A DNA stretch of 64,000 bases from CAZNSX01 sp964575845 (GCA_964575845.1 CAZNSX010000003.1:523493-587492), one strand, 5' to 3'. Numbered from the stretch's first letter, positions 32,908 through 42,039 are shown. Notes: generated from the sequence alone by a model not told the origin. Made by a program: numbers and translations.

Positions 32908-33780
32908 TCACCTGAAGGAGCCCGTCACCAGCCCCTGCCGGATGTACTTGTTAAAGAAGATGACGAAGACGATGGGCAAAATAACGGCCATGACGCCGCA
33001 TGCGTTGATTATACCGTATTTTGTCATGATGTCCGAGACGAAGAGTGAGGCGACAACCGGTATGGTGCGCGCGGTGGACCCGCTCCCCGTCAGCACCAGG
33101 GCGAAGAAGAACTCGTTCCAGGAGAACATGAAGGCGAAGATGGCGGCCGTTATGAGGCCCGGAGTCGATATCGGCATGAGCACCCGGAGGATAGCCCCCA
33201 GCCGGCCGCAGCCGTCGATCCTTGCCGCCTTCTCTAGCTCCACCGGTATGGTTATGAAGTATCCCCTGAGGATCCACACGGTGAAGGGAAGGGTGAAGGT
33301 GGAGTGCGCCAGGATGACGGAGAGGAGGGTGTTCAGCAACCCCCACTGCTTCATGAGCAGGTAGAAGGGGATAACGATGGCCACGGCGGGCACCATGCGG
33401 GTGAAAAGAAGAAAAAGGAACATGTAAAAAGTCGTCCGGTACTGGAAGCGGGCGAAAGAATAGGCGGCTGGCACACCGAAGATGAGATTGACCACCATGA
33501 CGAACCCGGCCACGGTGAAGCTGTTCTTGAGCCCCAGCATCACCTGGTCGGCCGCGCCGGGCAGGTGTAGCCTCTGGCGGAGATCAGCGTCTAGGAAGCT
33601 CCGATAGTTCTCGAGCGTGAAGTCCTTCGGGATCCAGTTGGGGGGCACGGCTATAAGCTCGTCCTCGGGCTGGACGCTGGAGATGATGAGCCAGAAGAAG
33701 GGCCCTATGAAGAAGAAGATAACGAGGGCCATCCCCGCCCAGAGGAGCAGCTCCCGACGGTTCTTCCTGGAGAAGATCAC
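32908..33780 (-). CDS. ABC transporter permease, MalG/UgpE type
   Basis: A 290-residue membrane protein with six predicted transmembrane segments. The cytoplasmic EAA loop is recognisable as ELEKAARIDGCGRLGAILRV (about residues 189-208), which contacts the ATPase. The N-terminal WAGMALVIFFFIGPFFWLI and the C-terminal FNKYIRQGLVTGSFR are typical of the second CUT1 permease. It is 9 bases downstream of the MalF-type permease and 28 upstream of the ATPase gene. Confidence 0.93.
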   Translation of the reverse strand: MIFSRKNRRELLLWAGMALVIFFFIGPFFWLIISSVQPEDELIAVPPNWIPKDFTLENYRSFLDADLRQRLHLPGAADQVMLGLKNSFTVAGFVMVVNLIFGVPAAYSFARFQYRTTFYMFLFLLFTRMVPAVAIVIPFYLLMKQWGLLNTLLSVILAHSTFTLPFTVWILRGYFITIPVELEKAARIDGCGRLGAILRVLMPISTPGLITAAIFAFMFSWNEFFFALVLTGSGSTARTIPVVASLFVSDIMTKYGIINACGVMAVILPIVFVIFFNKYIRQGLVTGSFR

Positions 33781-33789
33781 AAGGCCTCC

Positions 33790-34683
33790 TCAGGCGAGCT
33801 CCCTCACGTGGAGGAACCTCACGTAGAAAATGGTGAAGATAACGGTCCCCAGGGTCAGAAGATACGACAGGGCCGAGCCCTGACCGAAATTAAAGGAACG
33901 GAAAGCGGCATAGTAAGTGTACCAGGCGATGACCGACGTGGTGTCTCCAGGCCCTCCTTCGGTCATGACGAAGATCATGTCGAAGGTCCTGAGGGAGTTC
34001 ATGGTCTGGATGATGAGGGCTATCATCATCGAGGGCTTGAGCCAGATGAAGGTGACGTTCGCGAACCGGGACCAGGCGCCCGCACCGTCCACCTTTGCGG
34101 CCGAGTAAAGCTCCTCGGGTATTGCCTGAAGCCCCGCGTAAAGGAGAAAGACCACGAGCGGGAGCTGCTTCCAGACCATTGCGACAACGATCATGTACAG
34201 CGCCATGTCGGGATTCCCGAGCCAAGACAGGTACTCTGAGGAGATGCCCGTGGAGTAGAGGGCCCCGTTGAGCGCCCCGAACTTCGGGTTATAGATCCAT
34301 TTCCACATGATGCCGTTGACCACGTTCGGGATGGCCCAGGGGATGATGATTAAAGCATAGGCCACGCGCTTTCCCCTGAACCTCTCGTTGAGCATGAGGG
34401 CTATGAGCATGCCGATGAAGAGCTCCAGGCCCAGGGTCCAGAAGGTGAAGGTGAGGGTTACCTTCAGGGAATTGAGGAAGGTGGGACTTGTGATGACATC
34501 CGTGTAGTTCTGAAGCCCAGCCCACTTGCCGATATCCTGGGGCTTGATGTAGTACCACTTGTGGGTGCTCACGTACATGGAGTAGATGATGGGCACGATG
34601 ATGATGAGGATCACGAAGGCCATCGTAGGGACCAGCATGGAATAGGCGAAGAGCTTCTCGGAGTCTCGACGAAGCTGAATCAT
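33790..34683 (-). CDS. ABC transporter permease, MalF/UgpA type
   Basis: A 297-residue permease with six transmembrane segments. The EAA loop reads ELYSAAKVDGAGAWSRFANV (about residues 200-219). LVPTMAFVILIIIVPIIYSM at the N-terminus and FVMTEGGPGDTTSVIAWYTY near the end are conserved in first CUT1 permeases. It lies downstream of the binding-protein gene after a 189-base gap that holds a strong hairpin. The substrate is set mainly by the binding protein and is unknown. Confidence 0.93.
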   Translation of the reverse strand: MIQLRRDSEKLFAYSMLVPTMAFVILIIIVPIIYSMYVSTHKWYYIKPQDIGKWAGLQNYTDVITSPTFLNSLKVTLTFTFWTLGLELFIGMLIALMLNERFRGKRVAYALIIIPWAIPNVVNGIMWKWIYNPKFGALNGALYSTGISSEYLSWLGNPDMALYMIVVAMVWKQLPLVVFLLYAGLQAIPEELYSAAKVDGAGAWSRFANVTFIWLKPSMMIALIIQTMNSLRTFDMIFVMTEGGPGDTTSVIAWYTYYAAFRSFNFGQGSALSYLLTLGTVIFTIFYVRFLHVRELA

Positions 34684-34821
34684 GGCGGTCTACCTGCGCA
34701 GCATGAGATTTGCTGAGCCGCGGCAGGGAAGGCTCATGCTCTGCGGGATACGATGAGCAAACACTTTGGCACACCCGATTGAGAGCCGGCTTTCACCCGG
34801 ACTCGAAAGACACAGGATAAA

Positions 34822-34851
34822 GAGCCCCCGCCCCTCCTGGAGCGGGGGCTC
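34822..34851 (-). terminator. strong hairpin between binding-protein and permease genes
   Basis: A perfect 10-bp GC-rich stem (34822-34831 with 34842-34851) with a 10-base loop is followed, on the minus strand, by TTTATCC. It sits right after the binding-protein stop. Its likely role is partial termination or 3'-end protection, giving more binding protein than permease. Confidence 0.7.
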
Positions 34852-34872
34852 GCTTAGCACAAAGGGACCGGG

Positions 34873-36267
34873 CTAGCCGGTAGGCTTGAACTTCGGAAAA
34901 TCCTTCTGTCCCTTCCGCCAGGCGGCCACGATGGCCTTGGCCGCGGCGGCTGGCTTGACCTCCCGGATGAGGGCCTTGTGGCTCTCGGTGCGGTAGGTGA
35001 GGATCCACTCCGTGTACCAGGGCGTCAGCTTCAACCCCCGGGACCGGGCGTTCTGCTCCTTGAAGACCTCGGCATCGCCCCACTTGTTGAGCTCCCGGAT
35101 GATGATGGGGTTTTTCCAGAGGGACTTGTAGCCGCCGTCCAGGCCCTTGTCCTTCATCCAGTCGATGGCGTTGGTGTAAGCGCCGTCAACACCCTTGCCG
35201 CCAAGGTAATCGATGAGCTTCCAGCTATCCGGATGCTTGGTGAACTTGGTGAAGACATAGGCCCTGGTCCAGGAGACCGAGCCGTGGGTCTTGCCCGGCA
35301 TGAGGGACACGGCCGTCTTGCCGCCGATTTCCTTGAACTTGCCGTGGTCTGCTACCTGGGCGATGCGGTAGCGCGGGGACATCGTCATGACGCTACCGCC
35401 GTTGGCCATGTTGCGCCAGTTCTCGGCCTCGTTGAGCTCAAGGCTCTTGGGGTCGAGGACCTTCCAGTTGTGCATCGCCTCCAGGCACCACTCGACCTTC
35501 TCTTGCCAGACGGAGCCGGGTTTATCCAGGACGGGCTCAAGGTCCTTGTCAAACATCTCGGCCCCCTCGGAGTACACCATGGAGGTTACCTGGTAGTCCA
35601 GCCACCAGCCCTTTCCCAGGTCCCAGGTATAGGGGTATTCGAGGATCTTCTGCTTCTTGAACTCGAGGCCCTGGTCCTTGACCTCGTCCCACGTTTCGGG
35701 ATACTTTGTTATCCCCACCTTCTTGTACATGGTCTCATTGTGACTCATGGACCACGCGGAGGTGTAGTAGGGGAGCCCCCAGAGTGTCCCATCCTTGACC
35801 CAGATCTCTTTGAAGAAGCCCTCCATGTCGTCTATGTACTCCTTCAGCTTAGGCTCCCACTCCTTGTAACATTTGCACTCGTTGTAGGGAACGACCCAGC
35901 CCGAGGCCATAAAGGGCAGGAGCTGTAAATCCTGCAAGTACATTATATCGACCTGTGTGCCGGCGATGAAGTTCGCGATCATGAGGTCGATATATTTCGG
36001 GCCTGTGGGAAGCGCGCCCAGGGACACGGGAATCTTGTACTTCGTCTCGAACTTCCGGTTGTGGAGCCGTACCATGTCCACGGCATAAGACCAGGCGAAC
36101 ATGTGGATGGGCTCGCCAACGGGGCGGACGTACTCCTTTTCCTGACCCCGGGCGACAAGAGGAGCCCCGAGTCCTCCCGCCAGAGCGGCCCCGGCCCCGG
36201 CTGTCAGCTTCAGAAAGCTGCGCCTGGTTAAGCTTGGGTTTTTCCCGACATTATCTTCCTTTTTCAT
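34873..36267 (-). CDS. ABC transporter substrate-binding protein, Tat-exported
   Basis: A 464-residue periplasmic binding protein of the CUT1 (family 1, PF01547-like) group. The N-terminus carries a twin-arginine signal, TRRSFLKLTAG (Arg15-Arg16) followed by a hydrophobic stretch and ARG|Q. FAWSYAVDMVRLHNRKFETK is the family's ligand-domain beginning, and the C-terminus has DYLGGKGVDGAYTN. The start ATG 36267, with GGAGG eight bases upstream, is preferred to a longer frame from 36303. Tat export is unusual for CUT1 binding proteins. It follows the metallo-hydrolase gene by 75 bases. The ligand is unknown. Confidence 0.9.
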   Translation of the reverse strand: MKKEDNVGKNPSLTRRSFLKLTAGAGAALAGGLGAPLVARGQEKEYVRPVGEPIHMFAWSYAVDMVRLHNRKFETKYKIPVSLGALPTGPKYIDLMIANFIAGTQVDIMYLQDLQLLPFMASGWVVPYNECKCYKEWEPKLKEYIDDMEGFFKEIWVKDGTLWGLPYYTSAWSMSHNETMYKKVGITKYPETWDEVKDQGLEFKKQKILEYPYTWDLGKGWWLDYQVTSMVYSEGAEMFDKDLEPVLDKPGSVWQEKVEWCLEAMHNWKVLDPKSLELNEAENWRNMANGGSVMTMSPRYRIAQVADHGKFKEIGGKTAVSLMPGKTHGSVSWTRAYVFTKFTKHPDSWKLIDYLGGKGVDGAYTNAIDWMKDKGLDGGYKSLWKNPIIIRELNKWGDAEVFKEQNARSRGLKLTPWYTEWILTYRTESHKALIREVKPAAAAKAIVAAWRKGQKDFPKFKPTG

Positions 36268-36342
36268 AATGCCTTCCTCCCTCTTCGGTGGACGAAACAT
36301 CAAAAAACCCGTTTTCCCCGGCCCACTCCGCCGGAGTGAGAG

Positions 36343-37107
36343 CTACAGCATGAAGGGCCTGAGGTCGCGGTCGTGGCCCACGTTAAGTGGCGGGAACATC
36401 GCGCTCAGGCGCTGTATCGCCAGGTCTATGTGTTTCTGCCCGTCCCACAGAGTGAAGATGCCGTGCCCGGGGAAGAGCCCGTCAATGCCCAGGCCCCCCA
36501 GCTTGTGCATGTTCTCGCGGTAGTCCTTGAGGCTCGAGCCCTCCACATTGAGAAGGCTTATCATCCCACGGAAGAACACATGGTCGGAGGAGAAGAGCGC
36601 CGTGTAGCCATCCCGCTTCATGAGATAGCAGATGTTCCCCACGCGGTGACCAGGGGTCTTGATGGCTTTGAGGCGGTGCCGACCGACCGCGACCTCCTCA
36701 CCGTCCTCGAGGATGCGGTCGGCCCGGGAGTGCTGGAAAACAAAATCTCGGGGGTAGGCACCGTCGCGCTTCGCGCGCACAAGCCCCAGCTCGTCATCTG
36801 TACCCTTCTCCATGAGGAGAGACTCCTCCTCCGAGGCCAGCACCTCTGCGCCAGTGCGATCCCGCATGGCCCCGGCACCACTCACGTGGTCGGAGTGAGC
36901 GTGGGTCACGAGGATGTATTTTATCTTCTTCTCATCCAGACCGTCGGACCGGATGTTCTTGAAGATGAGCTCCTGCTCCAGGCCGCCTCCCGGGTCTATC
37001 AGGGCCAGCTCCTCGCCGCCATCCACAAGGTAGATATTGGGGTCAATCTCGTGCGAGAGGCGCATCCGGCCGCTTCCCACAAGGTAGATATCTTCGATGA
37101 GCTTCAT
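36343..37107 (-). CDS. metallo-beta-lactamase-fold hydrolase
   Basis: A 254-residue MBL-fold protein. The metal motif THAHSDHVSGAGA (about residues 69-81) is complete, with further ligands in TPGHRVGN and the aspartate in FSSDHVFFRG, and the last histidine in LFPGHGIFTL. Such proteins include glyoxalase-II-like thioesterases, lactonases and nucleases; the hydrolytic substrate is not identifiable. ATG 37107 with GGAGG at eight bases is chosen over GTG 37116. It is upstream of the binding-protein gene on the same strand and may act on the imported compound. Confidence 0.9.
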   Translation of the reverse strand: MKLIEDIYLVGSGRMRLSHEIDPNIYLVDGGEELALIDPGGGLEQELIFKNIRSDGLDEKKIKYILVTHAHSDHVSGAGAMRDRTGAEVLASEEESLLMEKGTDDELGLVRAKRDGAYPRDFVFQHSRADRILEDGEEVAVGRHRLKAIKTPGHRVGNICYLMKRDGYTALFSSDHVFFRGMISLLNVEGSSLKDYRENMHKLGGLGIDGLFPGHGIFTLWDGQKHIDLAIQRLSAMFPPLNVGHDRDLRPFML

Positions 37108-37363
37108 GGCTAGCACCTCCCGGCTTGCTGGAATACGACCCCAGTTCGAAATAGATTAGAAGGAACCCCCCTTTCGATGATATTTAATGGGAGATGAACT
37201 CTCCAACAGAAAAATCTCACGCCCACAGGGGGAAGTCAAGGAGTTCTTCTCCCCGTCTCATCGAGGCGGCCCACCGTCAGCGCCTCTTTCCACCTTGGGC
37301 CGACGCTTCTCTTTCTAAACGGAAGCCTGAAAATTTCCCCACCCTCTGAGGGTCACTATATGA

Positions 37364-38047
37364 TTACCGGGGTCGGCCTTCCCTTTGCTCTTGCAAAAAA
37401 AGCAGCACGTCAGATTTTACATTCCTGATGTGTCCCCTAGTTAGCTTTTCGGCAAGGTCTGGGTCATGGCGTTCTAGCGACTCTATGATCGCGCGGTGTT
37501 CTCTTAAGGGTCTGTCTCCCGGACCGCTCAGGGTCACGGACTTAAGCTGCAGCAATCTTATCTGGTCAAAAAGACCGTTCATGATCGAGACGAGTCTCTC
37601 GTTCCTGCTCGTCTGAACGAGAAGCTTATGGAAGGAAAAGACTGCTATCGAGTAATCCTTGAAATTCTTTTTTTTCGACGGAACCTCCTGGCTTTTGAAG
37701 TAATTCTTCATCTGTTCGATTACTTCCCCAGTAACCCTTTCCGCCGCCAGTCGAGCGGCGAGACCCTCTAAAACCTCTCTCACGTCATATAGCTCGATGA
37801 TCTGCTCTTCAGAAAGATCAGCTACGAACGCACCCCGTCGCGGAAGGACCTCCACAATACCTTCTTGCGCAAGGCGGCTGATCGCCTCTCGGACGGGAAT
37901 GCGGCTGACACCCAATTCTAGGGCCAGCTGGCTCTCGGAGAGATGGTCGCCGGAAGACACTTTTCCACGGAGAATGTCTTCCTTCAATAACTCGTAAATC
38001 CTGCTGCTCAGGTTGGGATGGATTAGAACTCTGGATTTAGTTCTCAT
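37364..38047 (-). CDS. GntR-family transcriptional regulator, FCD domain
   Basis: A 227-residue regulator. The N-terminal winged helix-turn-helix contains SESQLALELGVSRIPVREAI (residues ~38-57) and the wing VLPRRGAFVADLS. The C-terminal FCD ligand domain (all helical, ~80-220) has the metal-site pattern with Asp/His in ELYDVREVLEGLAARLAAE and EHRAIIESL. FadR-type regulators bind acids that are often the transported or degraded compound. The neighbours (ABC importer, MBL hydrolase, CMD and ThDP enzymes) are plausible targets. Its own promoter overlaps GTATAC-like boxes at 38098-38120, suggesting autoregulation. Confidence 0.92.
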   Translation of the reverse strand: MRTKSRVLIHPNLSSRIYELLKEDILRGKVSSGDHLSESQLALELGVSRIPVREAISRLAQEGIVEVLPRRGAFVADLSEEQIIELYDVREVLEGLAARLAAERVTGEVIEQMKNYFKSQEVPSKKKNFKDYSIAVFSFHKLLVQTSRNERLVSIMNGLFDQIRLLQLKSVTLSGPGDRPLREHRAIIESLERHDPDLAEKLTRGHIRNVKSDVLLFLQEQREGRPR

Positions 38048-38097
38048 CTGAGAGCTCTTCTGACCTCCTCCCGCGCGAGGTGAAAACTTAGAAAATT

Positions 38098-38140
38098 GCG
38101 TATACAGTAGGCAATATACATTGGCACCTTATGCTGTCAA
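38098..38140 (-). promoter_or_regulatory. gntR promoter with overlapping GTATAC-type boxes
   Basis: On the minus strand, TTGACA (38140-38135), a 16-base spacer and TATATT (38118-38113) form a near-consensus promoter reading into gntR. Two similar boxes, GCGTATACA (38098-38106) and GCAATATACA (38111-38120), overlap the -10 and the start point. FCD-type GntR proteins commonly bind TGTATACA-like palindromes. Confidence 0.65.
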
Positions 38141-38345
38141 GCCAAAAATTCCCCCGCTATTTTCATCTTTCATGCGGTCGTGGTGCAGCCCTCGACTATT
38201 TCTCTTCTCTCAGAGATCGATGGGGTAATGGGGTGAAGCCCCCCGGAGTTCCTCCGGGTAGTGGAGGAGTAAGAGCACCTCTTCTCGCGTTTCAGAAAAA
38301 GTCCCCGGGGGAGGGGGATAGCTCTCGAAAATTTCAGGAGGACCT

Positions 38346-38753
38346 CTACTGCTGCTCCTCCCGGTCCAGGTCTTCAAACACCCCGCGCATTACGTCCAGG
38401 GCGTTCATGGTCACGGGGAATCCCCCGTAGGTGAGCATCTGGACGATGGCCTCCATGACCTCCTCTCTCCTGGCACCCGCGTTCAGGGCAAAGCGGATAT
38501 GGGAGGCCAGCTGTTTCGTCTGGCTCTGGAGGGTGAGGGCCGCGACAGCCAGGAGCTCCCGAGTCCTCTGGTCAAGGACCGTGCGGTTGTAGATGCCGTC
38601 CTTAACCCAACCGAAACGTTGCACAAGCTCTGAGAGCTTGGGGTCCAGGTCGGCAAGCTTATTGAAGTAGCCCTCGATGCGGTCATCGCCCGCGAGCCTC
38701 CTGCCCGTGGCGAGGGCCACGGGGTCGTGCCGATAACGCTTCTTCCTCACCAT
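38346..38753 (-). CDS. carboxymuconolactone-decarboxylase-family protein
   Basis: A 135-residue all-helical protein of the CMD/AhpD-like family (PF02627). QRTRELLAVAALTLQSQTKQLASHIRFALNAGAR and EEVMEAIVQMLTYGGFP recall 4-carboxymuconolactone decarboxylase, rather than the peroxidase AhpD. No CxxC redox pair is present. The true decarboxylase substrate cannot be assumed. It follows the ThDP-enzyme gene by 26 bases, so the two are probably one transcript. ATG 38753 has AAGGAGG upstream. Confidence 0.88.
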   Translation of the reverse strand: MVRKKRYRHDPVALATGRRLAGDDRIEGYFNKLADLDPKLSELVQRFGWVKDGIYNRTVLDQRTRELLAVAALTLQSQTKQLASHIRFALNAGARREEVMEAIVQMLTYGGFPVTMNALDVMRGVFEDLDREEQQ

Positions 38754-38779
38754 TAGAGCCTCCTTGCTGATCCCTCCCC

Positions 38780-40474
38780 TCAGCGGGGGGGAGTCCCGAC
38801 GCCGTGATGCACGTCGAAGAAGGGAGTTGAGACGAGCCCCACTATCACGTCAACAACAGCCGGGGTGCCGCGGCGGTTAGCCTCGAGGGCTTCGGCTAAA
38901 GCCGGCCTTAACTCAGAGGGCTTCTCCACCCTGAAGCCCCGGCAGCCGGCGGCCTCGGCCACCCGGTCAAACCTCCAGTTGGGTTCGAAGTCCACGGCGA
39001 TGTGCCGGCCTTCGAAGAAGCGATCTTGGGTGTATTTGATCCAGCCGAGGCAGTTATTATTCATGATGACCCATGTAACGGGGGCGCTGTACTGCAAGGC
39101 AACGGGCAGCTCCTGCATCTGCATCTGAAAGCTCCCATCGCCTGTGAGGGAGATCACCTGGCACTCGGGCCTTCCGAGCTTTGCCCCTATGGCCGCCGGA
39201 ACCGAGAGGCCCATGCACCCATACTCGCTGGCCGAGACCCAGTGGCCAGGGCGTGGAATACGAAGGTGGGCGGCCGTCCAGACCCTGTTCGCCCCTTCGC
39301 CCAGAACGATGATGGCCTCCTCATCCATGAGCTCCTCCACCGCCCTCACCACCTGCAGGGGATGAACAGGGGAGGCCCGAGAGGCGAGAACATCCCTCAA
39401 GGAGGCTTCGTACTCCTCTCTCAGTCTTTTGAGCTCCTGCACCCTGGGATGGCGCTCCATCACGCCACGAGGGCTCTTTTCATGGCAGGCCTCGATGAGT
39501 TGGGCCAAAACCACCTTGGCATCCCCGGCCAGCGTCACGTCAGGCATCCAGTTTCGGGCAAACTGGGTTGGGTCGGCATCGGCATGGATGAACTTTCTTC
39601 CCGGCGGAAGGGGTTTCCAGCGGCCTGCGGCGAACTCCTCAACCTGGGAGCCCACCCAGAGCATCAGGTCGCACTCGGAGTAGACCCGGAAGGAGGGTGA
39701 GGTGAAATTCACACCCATACCGCCCGCGGACAGGGGATGAAGCTCTGAGATGGCCGTTTTTCCGCCGTTTGTGGTGAGAACGGGGATGAAAAGAAGTTCC
39801 GAGAGCCTCCTCAGCTCCTCAAAAGCCCCCGCCTGGAGCACTCCCCTCCCAGCCACTATTACCGGCTTTTCAGCCTTGAGCAGCAGCCTCGCGGCCAGGG
39901 CCACGTCCTTGGGGTCAGCTCCTGAGCGGCTCATCGGAGCAGGCCGGTATTCGGGAAGCTCCGCTGTGGCCTGCCCCAGGTCCCGGGGGAATACTATCCC
40001 CACGGGGCCCGGAGGGTTGCTTCGGGCAAAGGTGAAGGCGCGGCGCATTATCCAGGGGACCTTCTCGGGGCGGTCCACCGTGAAAACCCATTTGGTGAAA
40101 GGGACCATGCTTTCGGCCATGGGAAATTCCTGGATCATGCCCATGCCGTTATAGCGCGTATCTACTCCGGCACAAAGGGCTATCATGGGAAGCCGGGCCG
40201 AGAAGGCCTCGTGCACTCCGGGCAGGAGCTGCCCGAACCCTGGCCCGGGGGCGCCGTTGCAAAAGCCCACCTTCCCCGTAACATGAGCGTAGCCATAGGC
40301 GGCAAAGGCCCCTCCGCCCTCATGGCGGGAGAGAATGGGCTTCACCGCTTCGGACCCATAGAGGGCATCGTAGATGACGTCCAGGCTGTGGCCCCCAGGC
40401 AAGCCGAAGACATATTCCACTCCCTCCTTCTCCAGGGCTTCCACCAAGGCCTCGCTCGCCCGCTTGAGCACCAT
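38780..40474 (-). CDS. thiamine-diphosphate-dependent enzyme (acetolactate synthase / benzoylformate decarboxylase family)
   Basis: A 564-residue three-domain ThDP enzyme. EYVFGLPGGHSLDVIYDAL begins the PYR domain, and the catalytic glutamate lies in LSRHEGGGAFAAYGYA (~48-63). The middle domain (~190-330) resembles the FAD/NAD-like domain of the superfamily. The PP domain has LTGDGSFQMQMQELPVA and NNNCLGWIKYTQ, the Mg-ThDP motif. Candidates include acetolactate synthase-like, sulfoacetaldehyde acetyltransferase, oxalyl-CoA decarboxylase or benzoylformate decarboxylase enzymes; the sequence does not decide. Co-transcribed with a CMD-family gene. Confidence 0.88.
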   Translation of the reverse strand: MVLKRASEALVEALEKEGVEYVFGLPGGHSLDVIYDALYGSEAVKPILSRHEGGGAFAAYGYAHVTGKVGFCNGAPGPGFGQLLPGVHEAFSARLPMIALCAGVDTRYNGMGMIQEFPMAESMVPFTKWVFTVDRPEKVPWIMRRAFTFARSNPPGPVGIVFPRDLGQATAELPEYRPAPMSRSGADPKDVALAARLLLKAEKPVIVAGRGVLQAGAFEELRRLSELLFIPVLTTNGGKTAISELHPLSAGGMGVNFTSPSFRVYSECDLMLWVGSQVEEFAAGRWKPLPPGRKFIHADADPTQFARNWMPDVTLAGDAKVVLAQLIEACHEKSPRGVMERHPRVQELKRLREEYEASLRDVLASRASPVHPLQVVRAVEELMDEEAIIVLGEGANRVWTAAHLRIPRPGHWVSASEYGCMGLSVPAAIGAKLGRPECQVISLTGDGSFQMQMQELPVALQYSAPVTWVIMNNNCLGWIKYTQDRFFEGRHIAVDFEPNWRFDRVAEAAGCRGFRVEKPSELRPALAEALEANRRGTPAVVDVIVGLVSTPFFDVHHGVGTPPR

Positions 40475-40707
40475 CTCGTAACCCTCCCCTTACAATGAAT
40501 TTGAGGTTTAGAAGCGGCCCCCCTCCGCCTTTCCCTTCGGTCCGCCTGTGGCCCGGACCAGTCCGTTGACAGCCATGTTGAGAGTACCACCGAAATCATT
40601 AGTGGATGAAACAATAAAAAATTATAGGAGCCGGATGAGCTCAGTCTTGACTCTGCGTGCTCCAGTTCTCCCGCGTACATGCAATGGGAACCTCGAAGGA
40701 CATCGAA

Positions 40708-40736
40708 AAATTAGCTTCTCAGGGGTATCTTGTCAA
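40708..40736 (-). promoter_or_regulatory. leftward promoter for the ThDP-enzyme operon
   Basis: On the minus strand, TTGACA (40736-40731), a 17-base spacer and TAATTT (40713-40708). The -35 is perfect and the -10 poor. The leader to the ThDP-enzyme start would be about 230 bases. Confidence 0.4.
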
Positions 40737-40811
40737 GTTAATGCTGGTTGCGGGATCGGAGGAGTGCCCATCTGCGATGGGCCATAGAGTCCCGCCCTTC
40801 CGGGTTTGAGA

Positions 40812-40841
40812 TTGACAGAATGGCGAGGCTGTAACTACTAT
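40812..40841 (+). promoter_or_regulatory. rightward promoter for the enolase-superfamily operon
   Basis: TTGACA (40812-40817), an 18-base spacer and TACTAT (40836-40841). The leader to the start codon at 40906 would be about 58 bases. Confidence 0.55.
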
Positions 40842-40905
40842 AGGGGCGAGCCAGAGGGCTTCTCCTCATTCGCCTCTTGAGCTTTTTCCGGCTGGGTGTT
40901 CTGCC

Positions 40906-42039
40906 ATGAAGATAGTTGAGATATTAAGCTATATCCTGCGTTATGAGCTTCCGGAGCCCATTGCCTCCTCCTACGGATTTTTCTCCGAGAGGAAGACCCT
41001 CCTGCTTGAGCTCAAGACAGATGAGGGGCCGGTAGGCTGGGGCGAGTGCCATGGCTTCCCCGAAGGAGCGAGGGCGGTGGTGGAGCATGCCCTCAAGCCC
41101 TCCCTCATCGGGGCCGACCCTTTTGACAGGGACGTCATCTGGCGGAAGGCCTACACCAGAACCCGCCACTTCGGCCAGAAGGGGGTCGTGCTTTCGGCAA
41201 TGAGCGGAGTCGATATCGCCCTCTGGGACCTCATGGGAAAGGCTGTCGGCCTCCCGGCCCATAAGCTTCTGGGAGGTTCTTTCAGAGACAAGCTCTCCTG
41301 CTATGCAACGGGCTTCTTCTACCGGAAGCGAGAGAGTCTTAAAGCCCTGCGCCAGGAGGCAAAGGGCCACCTCAAGGGAGGCTTCCGGGCTGCCAAGATG
41401 AAGGTCGGCCTCCTCGACATCGGGGAGGATGTGAGGCGAGTGGCGGCTGTCAGGGAGACTCTCGGGCGTGACGCGCTTCTGATGGTCGATGCCAACAGGG
41501 GCTTCAATGCGGAGAGTGCCATAAGGCTTGGCCGGAGGCTTGAGCCCTATGACATATTCTGGCTCGAGGAGCCCGTTCCGCCCGAAGACGTGGAGGGGTA
41601 TCTCGAGGTGAAGCGCTCCCTGCGGACGCTTATAGCCGGGGGCGAGTGTGAGTACACCCGCTGGGGCTTCGAGAGGCTCCTGAGCCTGAGGGCCGTGGAT
41701 GTGGTCCAACCCGAGACCTGTGCTGCGGGCGGCCTCACCGAGTGCTTGAAGTTAGCCTCCCTGGCGGAGCTATACGGCATAAGGTATGTGCCCCACTACT
41801 TTGGGGCGGGGGTAGCGCTGGCCGCGATCTTGCAGCTGCTTGCGAGCCTCCCGAGCCCGGTCTCCTCTGAAGATGTCTACTTCCCCCAGGTGGAGTGGGA
41901 CGCATCAGTGAACCCCTTGCGGGATGAGCTCCTGAGGGAGTCCCTTTCTCCAAGGGAGGGGGTGATAGAGGTGCCTCAGGGTCCAGGTCTGGGGGTAGAG
42001 GTTAGGCGGGAGGTGCTTGAGCGCTATGGGGTGGCCTGA
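40906..42039 (+). CDS. mandelate racemase / muconate lactonizing enzyme family protein
   Basis: A 377-residue enolase-superfamily enzyme with an alpha+beta cap (1-125) and a TIM-barrel. The catalytic KxK motif is RAAKMKVG (Lys164, Lys166). Metal ligands follow as VDANRG (Asp195), WLEEPVPPED (Glu221) and AGGECEY (Glu247). Histidine in VPHYFGAG (His297) stands at the end of the seventh strand, as in mandelate racemase and sugar-acid dehydratases. The set suits a sugar-acid dehydratase or muconate cycloisomerase-type reaction. Regulated with the FAA and amidohydrolase genes that follow on the same strand; start 40906 is an ATG after a 58-base leader. Confidence 0.9.
   Translation: MKIVEILSYILRYELPEPIASSYGFFSERKTLLLELKTDEGPVGWGECHGFPEGARAVVEHALKPSLIGADPFDRDVIWRKAYTRTRHFGQKGVVLSAMSGVDIALWDLMGKAVGLPAHKLLGGSFRDKLSCYATGFFYRKRESLKALRQEAKGHLKGGFRAAKMKVGLLDIGEDVRRVAAVRETLGRDALLMVDANRGFNAESAIRLGRRLEPYDIFWLEEPVPPEDVEGYLEVKRSLRTLIAGGECEYTRWGFERLLSLRAVDVVQPETCAAGGLTECLKLASLAELYGIRYVPHYFGAGVALAAILQLLASLPSPVSSEDVYFPQVEWDASVNPLRDELLRESLSPREGVIEVPQGPGLGVEVRREVLERYGVA

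Larger units (their letters stand above)
40475..40905. other. 431-base divergent gap with two promoters
   Basis: Between the ThDP-enzyme gene (leftward) and the enolase-superfamily gene (rightward). It contains a leftward promoter-like element (40708-40736) and a rightward one (40812-40841), listed separately. No other recognised element; the short ORFs across it have no ribosome sites. Confidence 0.6.

Noticed and set aside
35387..35928. Plus-strand open frames opposite the binding-protein gene
   Set aside because: Antisense to a gene with a clear Tat signal and family motifs.
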